Below, in pieces: positions 9,562 through 21,083 of a DNA stretch of 64,000 bases. Both the position numbers and the translations under genes were made by a program. The DNA comes from Brachionus manjavacas (taxonomy: Eukaryota > Rotifera > Eurotatoria > Ploima > Brachionidae). Within the stretch, counting starts at the first letter, position 1. Each line of letters begins with the position of its first letter. The notes beneath the pieces were generated by a model, which was not told the origin of the DNA, made no database searches, and was given only the letters and a program-made list of their open reading frames with translations. The stretch spans positions 5,253,501 to 5,317,500 of the forward strand of contig JAHQIY010000005.1 in assembly GCA_019054805.1 (NCBI GenBank), read 5' to 3'.

Positions 9562-10800
9562 TTAGGACAATTCCTCTTGATGTCCTTCCTGATTACACAA
9601 AAAACATTTAATTATTGGTTTTTGAACTCGGTAATTTGGCATATAGTTCCTACTTGTTGAATTAAGAAACGACCGATTGTTTAAATTATTTAGTAATTTT
9701 GAATAATTGGACGTATTTGACAAGTTAGAACTTTTATCATAGCTATTCCTTATTGTCTCAACGTTGTTTTGTGAATTTCCATAATGTTTATTCTGATTTT
9801 GAAACATTATATTCGATTCTAACTTTGGTGTAATTAAGTTTCTGATTTCTCCTTCTGTTATCTGTTTTCTTGTTCCTTGATTAAACATATTTCTGCTTCG
9901 CTCTCTAATCCCACTAAATCCAAAAGATAAACCTTCGTTTTTTCTTGCTCTAAGTACCAACATCTCTAAGTTTTCGTGATCTAATACAGCTAATCTTTCA
10001 GCCATTTCTCTGTCACGGACTCCTGCTAGAAATTGACCTCGAAGATAAATATCTAGTTCCATAAGATTTAAATCTGGAAAAGCCTTTCGTCTTAATTCCT
10101 GTAGTACCGCCGCATTCTGAACTAAGCTTTCATTTAGCTCTTGGCCTGTTCCAACAAGGTATGAAGGTAAACATGTGCAGAAGATTATTGTCTACTAAAA
10201 AGAGCTCTAAATTTGGTTCAAACTTCATCATTTGACCGTTCGTTTATCAAACTATCGACCAATTTAAACTTTGTATCATCCAAAAAAGATCCAAACACAT
10301 TTATCTTATCTCTATCTCCAAAAATTATGTTTAATTCTATATAATTATCAAATCTTGCTAGCCATATATGCACATTTGTATCCAAAGTAAAAACTGATGG
10401 GGCTCTTAAGCAATAGTTTGCAATTTTAAATCTCTTTTGGCTTATGCTTTTTCCTTTCAAACACTTTGTTGTTTCAGCTTCTTTATTCTCCGACTTGAAA
10501 ATTTGATGTTTCCAAATATTTCTAAATGAAATATTGTTCTTGTTGTTGAAAGTAATTGTATTCTTCAATTTTCCAATTTTTTCGCTCACTTTTATAATCA
10601 AACTTTTGGCTTTATATTTTAAAAAATCACGCGTTGAAACATCACTCCACGATCTTTCCAAAAATCGCGTGTCTCGTCTTTATTTTCAGTAATAAACAAG
10701 CGAGATTGAAATAATGAATTATTCAGTGACTTCACTGAAACATCTCGTGCTATACTGCTCTTCTCGTTATTTCTCAAAATCGACTCAAACAATGAATAAC
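9562..10800 (-). pseudogene. Ty3/gypsy Gag remnant, copy A
   Basis: Gag reads in pieces on the minus strand. The N-terminal part (10218-10661) has APSVFTLDTNVHIWLARFDNY and the FGDRDKINVFGSFLDDTKF capsid-type block. A second part (9562-10062) has MELDIYLRGQFLAGVRDREM, then an Asn-rich region and a CCHC zinc knuckle reading CFLCNQEGH. A two-base deletion after the knuckle histidine puts its last Cys out of frame. Copy A is additionally one A shorter near 10660 than copy B, losing the gag N-terminus. The 5' LTR and primer-binding site follow directly upstream. Confidence 0.8.
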
Positions 10801-10940
10801 TAGAAGCTTTTCCTTTCTTCTCGTGAACAATTTAGCTTTTCCAACCATCTAAAACACTAAACTTTTGGCTTACCACTAAAATCGATTATTCAACACACTT
10901 GATACCACGTTTTTTTTTTAATTTAGAATTCAATCTAATA

Positions 10941-10958
10941 GATTAACCGCTGCCACCA
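10941..10958 (-). promoter_or_regulatory. Gypsy primer-binding site, copy A
   Basis: One base inside the LTR on the minus strand, the sequence begins TGGTGGCAGCGGTTAATC. A TGG start (pairing with a tRNA 3' CCA) at this spacing is the expected primer-binding site of a Ty3/gypsy element. The primer tRNA is not identified. Confidence 0.55.
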
Positions 10959-10959
10959 A

Positions 10960-11105
10960 TGTAGTACAGGCCGGGTGTGTGAATAATAAGCTTAGTATTT
11001 AGTTAAACACTTTATTTAAAATAAGTTTTATATTTCTCCTAACAACAACAATCCTATTAATAAAATAAAGTTATATTTATAGTCTGATTGTGTCACTATA
11101 CTACA
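10960..11105 (-). mobile_element. 146-bp gypsy LTR, copy A
   Basis: The minus strand runs from TGTAGTATAGTGACAC to GGCCTGTACTACA. The ends form a 7-bp inverted repeat (TGTAGTA...TACTACA) with canonical TG...CA. Inside are a TATAAATA box and an AATAAA signal, as expected of a compact LTR. It is next to the primer-binding site and gag, so it is the 5' LTR. No 3' LTR is visible beyond the RNase H fragment at 4 kb. Confidence 0.7.
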
Positions 11106-13127
11106 ATTTATTTGGTTTTTTCTCTTCAAGATCTACAAGAATATGTGGGTTGTTAAAAAAAAATAAAACGACTGATATATTTCGGTTTTTCAAATTACGT
11201 CACCGAATTTACATTAAATTAATTTCGGCTGTGTTACCATATTGAAATTTATTTTCTTAATTAATAAAAAAAACAAATATTATAAATTTCGACTAATAAA
11301 AGTTAATCGATTTGGTAATCGATCAAAAAAAAATAATCCGTTAAATAAACAATTAAAAAAATTAACTGATTTAGTAATCAACTAAAAAAATATCTATTAA
11401 ATAATCGATTCTGGATATTTCATTAAAATTAATTTTAGCGGTAAATATTTGGTAAAAAGAAATATATTTTTTCAGATAATTATCTGATATAAGACTTTTC
11501 TTCTTCCTGATATTTTATCAGAATATAAATAAATAATTATAGAAATTATGTAATTTTTTTTTTTTAAGCATGTATTCTTGAATTCTAAAAAGAGACGAAA
11601 AAATAGTCTTTATTTTTATAAAAATTCCCTTTTTTTTATATTTGTATTTTATATTAATTTTTTATCATCGCCAAATCTGGCGTAATTTTTTAGATAAATA
11701 AATAAATAAAATGAACGTTTTGTAATTTTTTAATTCTTTTTTATATTTATTTTTCCTTTTATGTTGTTTTTAATTTTTTAAAGTACAAATTGCTTGCTTT
11801 GCCAAACATCGGAATTTTGATGAACAAGCGTTGGAGAAATTTAACCAAAAAAATTGCAGCGTATTAGCAAGTTCTAGAAGTCGACTTAGTCGAGGAAATG
11901 CAAAACATCTTTTTATCTTTTTTATTTTTGCTGATTTCTTTTGAATGCAACATTCTAAAGACATGATCTTTAGCTTGTTTTGATCTTCGTGATATCTAGA
12001 CAATTTATATCTTCAGACAATTTAAAAATATCTAATAATAAATATTTCTCTATGATTGTTTTTCAAAAATATATTTCAAACAAGCATTTTTGGTTACCCG
12101 TTATTGTGTAGGCTTTCTTAAAACACTCGTCACACAACCACTCTTTCCTTGAAAATTACCGTTTGCCTTTACTTTTGCTATCTTTTGCAAAATTAAACCA
12201 ACTTTTTTTACAACAAAAGCCAAATCTATGAAGTTTTAAGATTAAAAATTTAATTTTTTGCATGAAATAGGTAAGTTTTTATTCATTATATTTGCGTTAT
12301 TCCTCTTAAATCCAATTGTTATTTATTTGACGAGTGAATAGTGAGATGAGTCAATAATTTCTTGTCTGATCCAAAACCGCGCATGGTCATCTCCCAGCCA
12401 TGAATCGGAGTTGAAATACATTACCAGTGGAGTACCAAAAGAAAGTGTTCTAGGTCCTTTTCTTATACATCAATGGTCGATTCCTTGACGCATGATATTC
12501 ACCATTGATAAATGTGAGATAATGGATTACCATTACCAAACCGTATATCTTTAGCAAACCAAGATAGCAAACCGTTTGGGCCATGGTAAACTCTTGAGCA
12601 CAAATCTTCTCATGGATAATTCGACGTCGGCATTCTGCTCTTCTAATGTACAGGAGGATTTAAGGTCTACAAAAAAATCTACAGTCTTCTGCACTTTGCT
12701 CGTCATTAAAAAGTATTCTAATCAAATGTGCTATTACTTAGAAGAATTTTTTCTAAATTGAAACCACTGAATCGAAAATAACTTCTCAACCCCATGTCAA
12801 CTATTGTTAATGCGAAACGCAGCAACTTTGCATAGCTTGCATAGCTTCCTTATTATTATTAAATTTGATTTGTTTAAAAAATTGTTAAGAGAGCTGTAAA
12901 TAAATGCTCACGTTTGACATTCTGAACATTTAACAAGAAAAACTATGTTTTGGATGTATTTTTTCAAAATTTCAAATTATTAATTTACCAGTAGACATTT
13001 TTTTATTTCGGATTAATTTCAAAATATTTGGCTTTTACAATTAATTTAATAATTTTAACTTAGTATTTAAAAATAAATATATTTCGTAAAAATGAGGCAT
13101 TTTTTTTTAAATTGTATCAACAAAAAG
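11106..13127. other. AT-rich stretch with an RT relic, copy A
   Basis: Mostly low-complexity AT-rich DNA. On the plus strand at about 12395-12480 a frame reads SELKYITSGVPKESVLGPFL, recognisably RT motif B (SGVPQGSVLGPLL in intact LINEs), followed by decayed sequence to about 12750. Nothing else supportable is seen. The small minus-strand frame at 11770-12003 has no family features. Confidence 0.6.
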
Positions 13128-13540
13128 CTACAAAGAAGACCTCTTTAGTAAATCTTCTATTTGAAGTCTATACATTTCTTTAACGTCTTGAAGATCTAGC
13201 TTTAGCTCTTCGTTCTCTTCAGTCTTCTCTCCGAACATGGTCAACAATGCATTATATTCAATCGCAAGTTTCTAAATTAAATAAATTATTTAATTTTCCG
13301 AAAACAAATAAACTTTACATCATAGTTATCCTGGAGCTGGGGATACTCTTTAGTCTGGTCTTGCAATATTTCGAGTTTATTAGATAAATTAACCATTTCC
13401 TTAGCCATTGATTCCCTCACTCGTTCCAAATCAGCAACTTCTTTCTGAAAAAAAAAGCAAAACTCAAATATTAATTGATTTTTATGATTTCTTTACTTTA
13501 CTTGTAATTGTATTATTTCGCCTTCTTTCTGTTTCAGTTT
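13128..13540 (-). pseudogene. Duplicated 3' end of TMF1 (partial exon 7, exons 8 and 9)
   Basis: An extra copy of the TMF1 3' end: exon 9 (13128-13271, with stop), exon 8 (13319-13444) and the last 39 bp of exon 7 (13502-13540). Splice sites are retained. The two base differences I find from the intact gene within exons 8 and 9 are synonymous. At 13540 exon 7 is cut and fused, in frame, to the LINE RT frame of copy B. The encoded piece is the C-terminal coiled coil of TMF1. It cannot make TMF1 itself, but a transcript from the LINE side could splice through it. Confidence 0.85.
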
Positions 13541-15278
13541 ATTCCAATAGTTCGCAATCCTATTTGTAAAAAAATAAAATCTTTGACTACAGTTCTTGAC
13601 CAGTTGTCTACATATTGTTGAATCATGACTTCTTGTGTTATAACTGTAATTGTTCATTTTTGTGTTTTGTATCGAAAAGAACCAATTAATATCCTCGATA
13701 TTATTGTTAATCTTAAACTGTTGAATTAAGTCTCCCCTCAATCTTCTTGTTTCAAGAGTTGATAGTCCAATCACTTCAAGTCTACTTTCGTACTCTAAAT
13801 GTTTAATTGAGTTTATCATTTTCGTAGCTCGTCTTTGAACCGATTCAATCTTATCAATATCTTTTCTCAAATAAGGGTTCCATACCTGTATTGCATATTC
13901 TAGATGCGGTCTCACAAGTGATGTATATAATTTCTTAATCGATTCGATATTTTGGAACTTGAAGGTCCTTTTAACCATACCAAGAATTTTATTCGCTTTA
14001 TTTACTGATGTATTAACCTGCTTGTTCCATTTTAGATCATTTGTAAATAGAATACCTAAATCTCGTTCTTCTTCTGTTACGTTTAGCTTCTGATTGTCGT
14101 TTAAAAAATATTCATATTTAGGATTATTCTTTCCTAAATGCATCACTAGACATTTTTCCTCATTTAAGTCCATTAACCAATCTGATACCCATTTATTTAA
14201 TCTATCTAGATCGTTTTGTAGTTTTACCTTAGACTCAGGATTATTTACTATCGACATAAGTTTAGTATCATCCGCAAATAATTCACATATACACTTTATA
14301 TCATCTGGCATGTCGTTTATAAATATTACAAAAAGCAATGGACCTAAGACGGACCCTTGGGGAACACCACTTAAAACAGGGCGCCAGCTCGATACACATT
14401 CGCCAAGAATAACTCTTTGTCTTCTATTATTTAGAAACGCTTTAATCCAACTAACTGTTTGCTCATCAATACCATATTTCAAAAGCTTATGTATTAGTCT
14501 AGAGTGAGGAACCTTGTCAAAAGCTTTGGCAAAGTCCAAATAGATTATATCAACTGGTTCTTTTCTATGCAACATTTCTGATACATAATCGACGGTTTCT
14601 AACAAATTAGTGGTGCAGCTCTTATTTGGAACGAAGCCATGTTGATATTTATAAATAAGTTTATTCTCTGTAAAGTAGCTTAGTAACTTATCTTTGATTA
14701 GACTTTCCATTATCTTACAAACGATAGAGGTCAAAGAGACAGGTCTATAGTTTGAAGGTTCTAACTTGCTACCTTTCTTGTATAAAGGCGTAAGATTGGC
14801 TTCAAGCCAAGCATTCGGCAATTCAGATCGATTAAAAGACTTAATAAATAATTCTGAAAGTGGTATTGATATCGAATTTTGTAAATTCTTTAGTATGTAT
14901 GGACTAACTTTATCACCACCCATAGTCTTTGTTACGTTTAATTTATTTAACTTTTCACTTACGTTTTTTATTGAAAAAGTATCAAAGGGGTCAATCGAAA
15001 ATAATAAGTTTGTCCTCTGTTTGAGAGTCGCTTGCATTTCCGTTTGGTCGTTTACAAAAACTTTGTGAAATTGTTCGTTTAAAATTTCGCAAATCTCTTC
15101 TAAGTCATTGCTTATCTCACCATCCTTGTTTTTAATAGCTTTTAAATTATCTTTTACTATACGTCTACTATTGACATAAGCATAGAACATCTTCGGATTC
15201 TTTTTACAACTGCTGATAATTTTATCTTCAAATTTTTTTATAGCTTGTTTAATTTGTTGATTTGTTAACTTCTTTTTG
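13541..15278 (-). pseudogene. LINE ORF2 reverse transcriptase, copy B, fused to TMF1 exon 7
   Basis: Same RT as copy A, with intact YLDFAKAFDKV, SGVPQGSVLGPLLF and LFADDTKL blocks. It is truncated after NRIANYWN by the tandem-duplication junction. The reading frame passes straight into TMF1 exon 7 residues KLKQKEGEIIQLQ and then reaches the exon 7 splice donor. The last about 35 codons and the 3' tail of the LINE are missing here, so this copy is not a competent element. It shares the A-run frameshift between endonuclease and RT with copy A. Confidence 0.9.
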
Positions 15279-16340
15279 CATTATATTCTAGAAGGACTCT
15301 TGAATCTTTACCAGAACAAATATATTTCTTCCATAATTTATTTTTATCATTAATTAAGAGTCTTAAGTCTCCATTCATCCATAATTTACCATCTTTTACT
15401 TTTCGGAATTTCGGAATACATAGTTGAGATAATTTATCAATTTCCCTGAGGAAAGAATTATAGCATTCATCAATTGATTTGTTCATAAATATCTCAGACC
15501 ATGTTATTTCATTAATAAGATCGTTTAATTTATTATAATCACCTCTTTTGTAATTTAATTTTCTACTATCAAACATTTGTTTTTGCAATCGATTCACGGT
15601 ATATTTCCACGTTAAAATATGATGACCCTGTGATTTATCACCAAGCTGAGGTTTATATTCAAAATCGAGTATTCTAGAGGGGTCATCTAAAATAACTAGA
15701 TCTAATATATTAGTCTCATTAAGATCATTTCTCTGGAACGTCGGTTTATCAACAATCTGAGCCAAAAAGCAATCATCCAACATATTTAAAAATTTAATTG
15801 CAGATAGATTATTTTCCTGATCAATAGTCGAGTTTTTCCATTTAATATTAGGATAATTGAAGTCACCAGCTATTACCAAACAATCATATTTATTTTCAAA
15901 GACGAGCCTGCTTGCATCCTGAATCAGTTCGGTTAATTTATCACTATTTGTTACTGAATAATTTGGGGGTCTGTACAAACAACCAATTAAAATTTTTTGA
16001 CCATCTAAATCTAGCACACACCAAACCTGTTCCAAATCTTTTTGCCCAAAATAACCATCAGTCACTTCAGAAACTGTAAACACATTTTTCACATATATAC
16101 AAACTCCACCACCTCTAGATCCTCGATCATTTCTAAATATGTTATAGTTCGGTATATTGCAAATGGACGAGTCTCTAAACCAAGTTTCTGTGACCAAAAT
16201 TATATCCGAATCATCAGCTTTTACGTTCGATATTAGTTCGTGCATTTTGTTATCCAACGATGTAGCATTTGTGTACCAAAAATTTAAAAATACTATTTCA
16301 TTGTATTTACTTGACTTTAGATTTCTATTTTTGTTTTTTT
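15265..16340 (-). CDS. LINE ORF2 endonuclease domain, copy B (intact)
   Basis: Here the endonuclease frame is uninterrupted (330 codons from the first ATG at 16257, with in-frame sequence FWYTNATSLDN upstream). Motifs are VTETWF, GGGVCIYVK, RPPNYS, AGDFNYPNIKW, LDLVILDD and SQGHHILTWK near the position of the family SDH box. It ends 13 bp inside the RT frame because of a one-base loss in an A run, so endonuclease and RT are on different frames. Comparison with copy A shows the T-run indel near 16043 that saves this copy. Confidence 0.85.
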
Positions 16341-16478
16341 TGAACTAGAAAACGATTCATCAAATTCTTTATTGTTGATTTGATTATTATTATGTGAATT
16401 TGAAATATTGTTATTATTATTGTGTGTATTATTAAGTTTGTTTATATTATTTTGTGAATTTGAGAGTCCGATTTTACT

Positions 16479-17150
16479 TCAGTGTTGTTCGTCAACAATC
16501 CGCCCCTTTATCTTTACCACTTGATTACCCCTAATACCATATCTGAAGTCATCCTCTTTAGATAACTTAGCATTTAATTCTTTTCTCTTCAATACCAGAG
16601 ATCTGTTTAGAGCTCTCTCGCTAGGAGTTAAATCAGGACCGATGAAAGTGGTACTAAATTTAGCAGATTCCTTTAATTTCTTAGCGCCTTTAAGCACAAC
16701 CACTCTATCATCGTTTTTTTCAAGTTCTACCAAAATCGGCGTTTTATCTTTCGAACCATCTTTATTGTTTAATCTTTTAACAAATTTTATTTTATTTTTT
16801 TCAACGTTGATTTCATTAAATATTTCCTCGACCAATGACTTGTCTTCGATTTCATCACTAAATGTTGTACCAAATATTATTATATTTTTCTCCTTCTTAT
16901 CTGAAATCGCGTGTTCTATTTTTAAGGCATTTAATATGTTCATTTCAACTTCATCATTTTTTCTTCCCACTTTAAAAAGATCACTAAACAGTTTCGACTG
17001 GACGTTATTCTTTGACGAATTCTCCAGTACTACTACTTTTGCCTCTAGGGCTGCTTTTTCTCTTTCTAACACTTCCACTCTAACTGTAAGTGCATTTAGC
17101 TGGTCCTCAAATGCCTTCTTCAAAGCGTCAAACTCCGCTTTGTTTACCAT
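16479..17150 (-). CDS. LINE ORF1 protein, copy B
   Basis: Matches copy A ORF1 residue for residue where compared: coiled coil, KEKNIIIFG RRM-like region, PDLTPSERALNR block and basic C-terminus. The start MVNKAEF at 17150 is chosen to match copy A. A one-base difference just upstream opens the frame to 17210, which adds 20 residues (MVNRLLLKFIKKIF...) that are probably not translated. The stop is TGA, followed by the same in-frame Asn-rich extension. Confidence 0.85.
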   Translation of the reverse strand: MVNKAEFDALKKAFEDQLNALTVRVEVLEREKAALEAKVVVLENSSKNNVQSKLFSDLFKVGRKNDEVEMNILNALKIEHAISDKKEKNIIIFGTTFSDEIEDKSLVEEIFNEINVEKNKIKFVKRLNNKDGSKDKTPILVELEKNDDRVVVLKGAKKLKESAKFSTTFIGPDLTPSERALNRSLVLKRKELNAKLSKEDDFRYGIRGNQVVKIKGRIVDEQH

Positions 17151-17194
17151 AGTTTTGCAATTTTTATCAAAAATTTTTTTAATAAATTTTAATA

Positions 17195-18780
17195 ATAAAC
17201 GGTTGACCATTTGCAGTCGTAAAGGAACTTTTTGTTTTTTGTAATTCTTTTCATCCTAGTTTTATCCAGATATTTTGACTAATTAAGGTTTTCACACTTC
17301 CTGTGTCTAATAAAAATTTCTATCTTTTCTCCATTAAAGTACCCCAAAACATATTTCAAGTCGTTACTATCTGACTCTTCATTTTTGTTATTTGTATTTG
17401 CAGAAAATTGGTTTCTTTGATCATTTAAGATTGTTGCTATTAGTGTCGATCTATTTAGTGAACTTTATTTGCTATCATAACCCTACCGATAATTTTGATT
17501 GTTCATTTTTCTAATCCCATTAGGACAATTCCTCTTGATGTCCTTCCTGATTACACAAAAAACATTTAATTATTGGTTTTTGAACTCGGTAATTTGGCAT
17601 ATAGTTCCTACTTGTTGAATTAAGAAACGACCGATTGTTTAAATTATTTAGTAATTTTGAATAATTGGACGTATTTGACAAGTTAGAACTTTTATCATAG
17701 CTATTCCTTATTGTCTCAACGTTGTTTTGTGAATTTCCATAATGTTTATTCTGATTTTGAAACATTATATTCGATTCTAACTTTGGTGTAATTAAGTTTC
17801 TGATTTCTCCTTCTGTTATCTGTTTTCTTGTTCCTTGATTAAACATATTTCTGCTTCGCTCTCTAATCCCACTAAATCCAAAAGATAAACCTTCGTTTTT
17901 TCTTGCTCTAAGTACCAACATCTCTAAGTTTTCGTGATCTAATACAGCTAATCTTTCAGCCATTTCTCTGTCACGGACTCCTGCTAGAAATTGACCTCGA
18001 AGATAAATATCTAGTTCCATAAGATTTAAATCTGGAAAAGCCTTTCGTCTTAATTCCTGTAGTACCGCCGCATTCTGAACTAAGCTTTCATTTAGCTCTT
18101 GGCCTGTTCCAACAAGGTATGAAGGTAAACATGTGCAGAAGATTATTGTCTACTAAAAGAGCTCTAAATTTGGTTCAAACTTCATCATTTGACCGTTCGT
18201 TTATCAAACTATCGACCAATTTAAACTTTGTATCATCCAAAAAAGATCCAAACACATTTATCTTATCTCTATCTCCAAAAATTATGTTTAATTCTATATA
18301 ATTATCAAATCTTGCTAGCCATATATGCACATTTGTATCCAAAGTAAAAACTGATGGGGCTCTTAAGCAATAGTTTGCAATTTTAAATCTCTTTTGGCTT
18401 ATGCTTTTTCCTTTCAAACACTTTGTTGTTTCAGCTTCTTTATTCTCCGACTTGAAAATTTGATGTTTCCAAATATTTCTAAATGAAATATTGTTCTTGT
18501 TGTTGAAAGTAATTGTATTCTTCCATTTTCCAATTTTTTCGCTCACTTTTATAATCAAACTTTTGGCTTTATATTTTAAAAAATCACGCGTTGAAACATC
18601 ACTCCACGATCTTTCCAAAAAATCGCGTGTCTCGTCTTTATTTTCAGTAATAAACAAGCGAGATTGAAATAATGAATTATTCAGTGACTTCACTGAAACA
18701 TCTCGTGCTATACTGCTCTTCTCGTTATTTCTCAAAATCGACTCAAACAATGAATAACTAGAAGCTTTTCCTTTCTTCTC
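17195..18780 (-). pseudogene. Ty3/gypsy protease and Gag remnant, copy B
   Basis: Copy of the 9236-10800 region: DTGS protease block, CFLCNQEGH zinc knuckle with the same two-base deletion, and capsid-type blocks. The N-terminal Gag frame is longer here (18175-18750, starting MFESILRNNEKSS) because copy A has lost one A. One W/L difference (GKW versus GKL) separates the copies. It remains broken between the N-terminal and middle parts by an in-frame TGA and frame changes. Confidence 0.8.
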
Positions 18781-18914
18781 GTGAACAATTTAGCTTTTCC
18801 AACCATCTAAAACACTAAACTTTTGGCTTACCACTAAAATCGATTATTCAACACACTTGATACCACGTTTTTTTAATTTAGAATTCAATCTAATAGATTA
18901 ACCGCTGCCACCAA

Positions 18915-19060
18915 TGTAGTACAGGCCGGGTGTGTGAATAATAAGCTTAGTATTTAGTTAAACACTTTATTTAAAATAAGTTTTATATTTCTCCTAACAA
19001 CAACAATCCTATTAATAAAATAAAGTTATATTTATAGTCTGATTGTGTCACTATACTACA
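18915..19060 (-). mobile_element. 146-bp gypsy LTR, copy B
   Basis: Duplicate of the LTR at 10960-11105, with the same TGTAGTA...TACTACA ends, TATAAATA box and adjoining TGG-initiated primer-binding site (about 18896-18913). Confidence 0.7.
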
Positions 19061-20957
19061 ATTTATTTGGTTTTTTCTCTTCAAGATCTACAAGAATATG
19101 TGGGTTGTTAAAAAAAAATAAAACGACTGATATATTTCGGTTTTTCAAATTACGTCACCGAATTTACATTAAATTAATTTCGGCTGTGTTACCATATTGA
19201 AATTTATTTTCTTAATTAATAAAAAAAACAAATATTATAAATTTCGACTAATAAAAGTTAATCGATTTGGTAATCGATCAAAAAAAAATAATCCGTTAAA
19301 TAAACAATTAAAAAAATTAACTGATTTAGTAATCAACTAAAAAAAATATCTATTAAATAATCGATTCTGGATATTTCATTAAAATTAATTTTAGCGGTAA
19401 ATATTTGGTAAAAAGAAATATATTTTTTCAGATAATTATCTGATATAAGACTTTTCTTCTTCCTGATATTTTATCAGAATATAAATAAATAATTATAGAA
19501 ATTATGTAATTTTTTTTTTTTAAGCATGTATTCTTGAATTCTAAAAAGAGACGAAAAAATAGTCTTTATTTTTATAAAAATTCCCTTTTTTTAATATTTC
19601 TCTTTTATATTAATTTTTTTTATCATCGCCAAATCTGGCGTAATTTTTTAGATAAATAAATAAATAAAATGAACGTTTTGTAATTTTTTAATTCTTTTTT
19701 ATATTTATTTTTCCTTTTATGTTGTTTTTAATTTTTTAAAGTACAAATTGCTTGCTTTGCCAAACATCGGAATTTTGATGAACAAGCGTTGGAGAAATTT
19801 AACCAAAAAAATTGCAGCGTATTAGCAAGTTCTAGAAGTCGACTTAGTCGAGGAAATGCAAAACATCTTTTTATCTTTTTTATTTTTGCTGATTTCTTTT
19901 GAATGCAACATTCTAAAGACATGATCTTTAGCTTGTTTTGATCTTCGTGATATCTAGACAATTTATATCTTCAGACAATTTAAAAATATCTAATAATAAA
20001 TATTTCTCTATGATTGTTTTTCAAAAATATATTTCAAACAAGCATTTTTGGTTACCCGTTATTGTGTAGGCTTTCTTAAAACACTCGTCACACAACCACT
20101 CTTTCCTTGAAAATTACCGTTTGCCTTTACTTTTGCTATCTTTTGCAAAATTAAACCAACTTTTTTACAACAAAAGCCAAATCTATGAAGTTTTAAGATT
20201 AAAAATTTAATTTTTTGCATGAAATAGGTAAGTTTTTATTCATTATATTTGCGTTATTCCTCTTAAATCCAATTGTTATTTATTTGACGAGTGAATAGTG
20301 AGATGAGTCAATAATTTCTTGTCTGATCCAAAACCGCGCATGGTCATCTCCCAGCCATGAATCGGAGTTGAAATACATTACCAGTGGAGTACCAAAAGAA
20401 AGTGTTCTAGGTCCTTTTCTTATACATCAATGGTCGATTCCTTGACGCATGATATTCACCATTGATAAATGTGAGATAATGGATTACCATTACCAAACCG
20501 TATATCTTTAGCAAACCAAGATAGCAAACCGTTTGGGCCATGGTAAACTCTTGAGCACAAATCTTCTCATGGATAATTCGACGTCGGCATTCTGCTCTTC
20601 TAATGTACAGGAGGATTTAAGGTCTACAAAAAAATCTACAGTCTTCTGCACTTTGCTCGTCATTAAAAAGTATTCTAATCAAATGTGCTATTACTTAGAA
20701 GAATTTTTTCTAAATTGAAACCACTGAATCGAAAATAACTTCTCAACCCCATGTCAACTATTGTTAATGCGAAACGCAGCAACTTTGCATAGCTTGCATA
20801 GCTTCCTTATTATTATTAAATTTGATTTGTTTAAAAAATTGTTAAGAGAGCTGTAAATAAATGCTCACGTTTGACATTCTGAACATTTAACAAGAAAAAC
20901 TATGTTTTGGATGTATTTTTCAAAATTTCAAATTATTAATTTACCAGTAGACATTTT
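19061..20957. other. AT-rich stretch with an RT relic, copy B
   Basis: Duplicate of 11106-13127. It includes the plus-strand RT motif B relic at about 20355-20440. At its right end an AATAAA on the minus strand (20958-20963) lies about 120 bp downstream of the TMF1 stop and is a plausible TMF1 polyadenylation signal. Confidence 0.5.
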
Positions 20958-21083
20958 TTTATTTCGGATTAATTTCAAAATATTTGGCTTTTACAATTAA
21001 TTTAATAATTTTAACTTAGTATTTAAAAATAAATATATTTCGTAAAAATGAGGCATTTTTTCTTAAATTGTATCAACAAAAAG

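Larger units (their letters stand above)
5583..13540. repeat. Tandem duplication, unit A (7958 bp)
   Basis: This segment is repeated almost exactly, in direct orientation and head to tail, at 13541-21496. The offset between matching positions stays at 7955-7959 over the whole length, with a few one-base indels (mostly homopolymers) and rare substitutions. The unit holds most of the LINE (minus its last about 125 bp), gypsy protease-gag-LTR remains, about 2 kb of AT-rich DNA with an RT relic, and the 3' end of TMF1. The junction at 13540/13541 shows only a TT microhomology. A recent segmental duplication fits; a false assembly duplication is not excluded. Confidence 0.9.

Noticed and set aside
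9562..10661. Intact domesticated Gag gene
   Set aside because: Multiple frame breaks, a disrupted zinc knuckle and adjacent LTR, primer-binding site and protease show it is a dead gypsy copy.
11770..12003. 77-codon minus-strand frame, also present at 19728-19961
   Set aside because: Repeated only because the whole unit is duplicated; Lys/Phe-rich, no splice or family signal.
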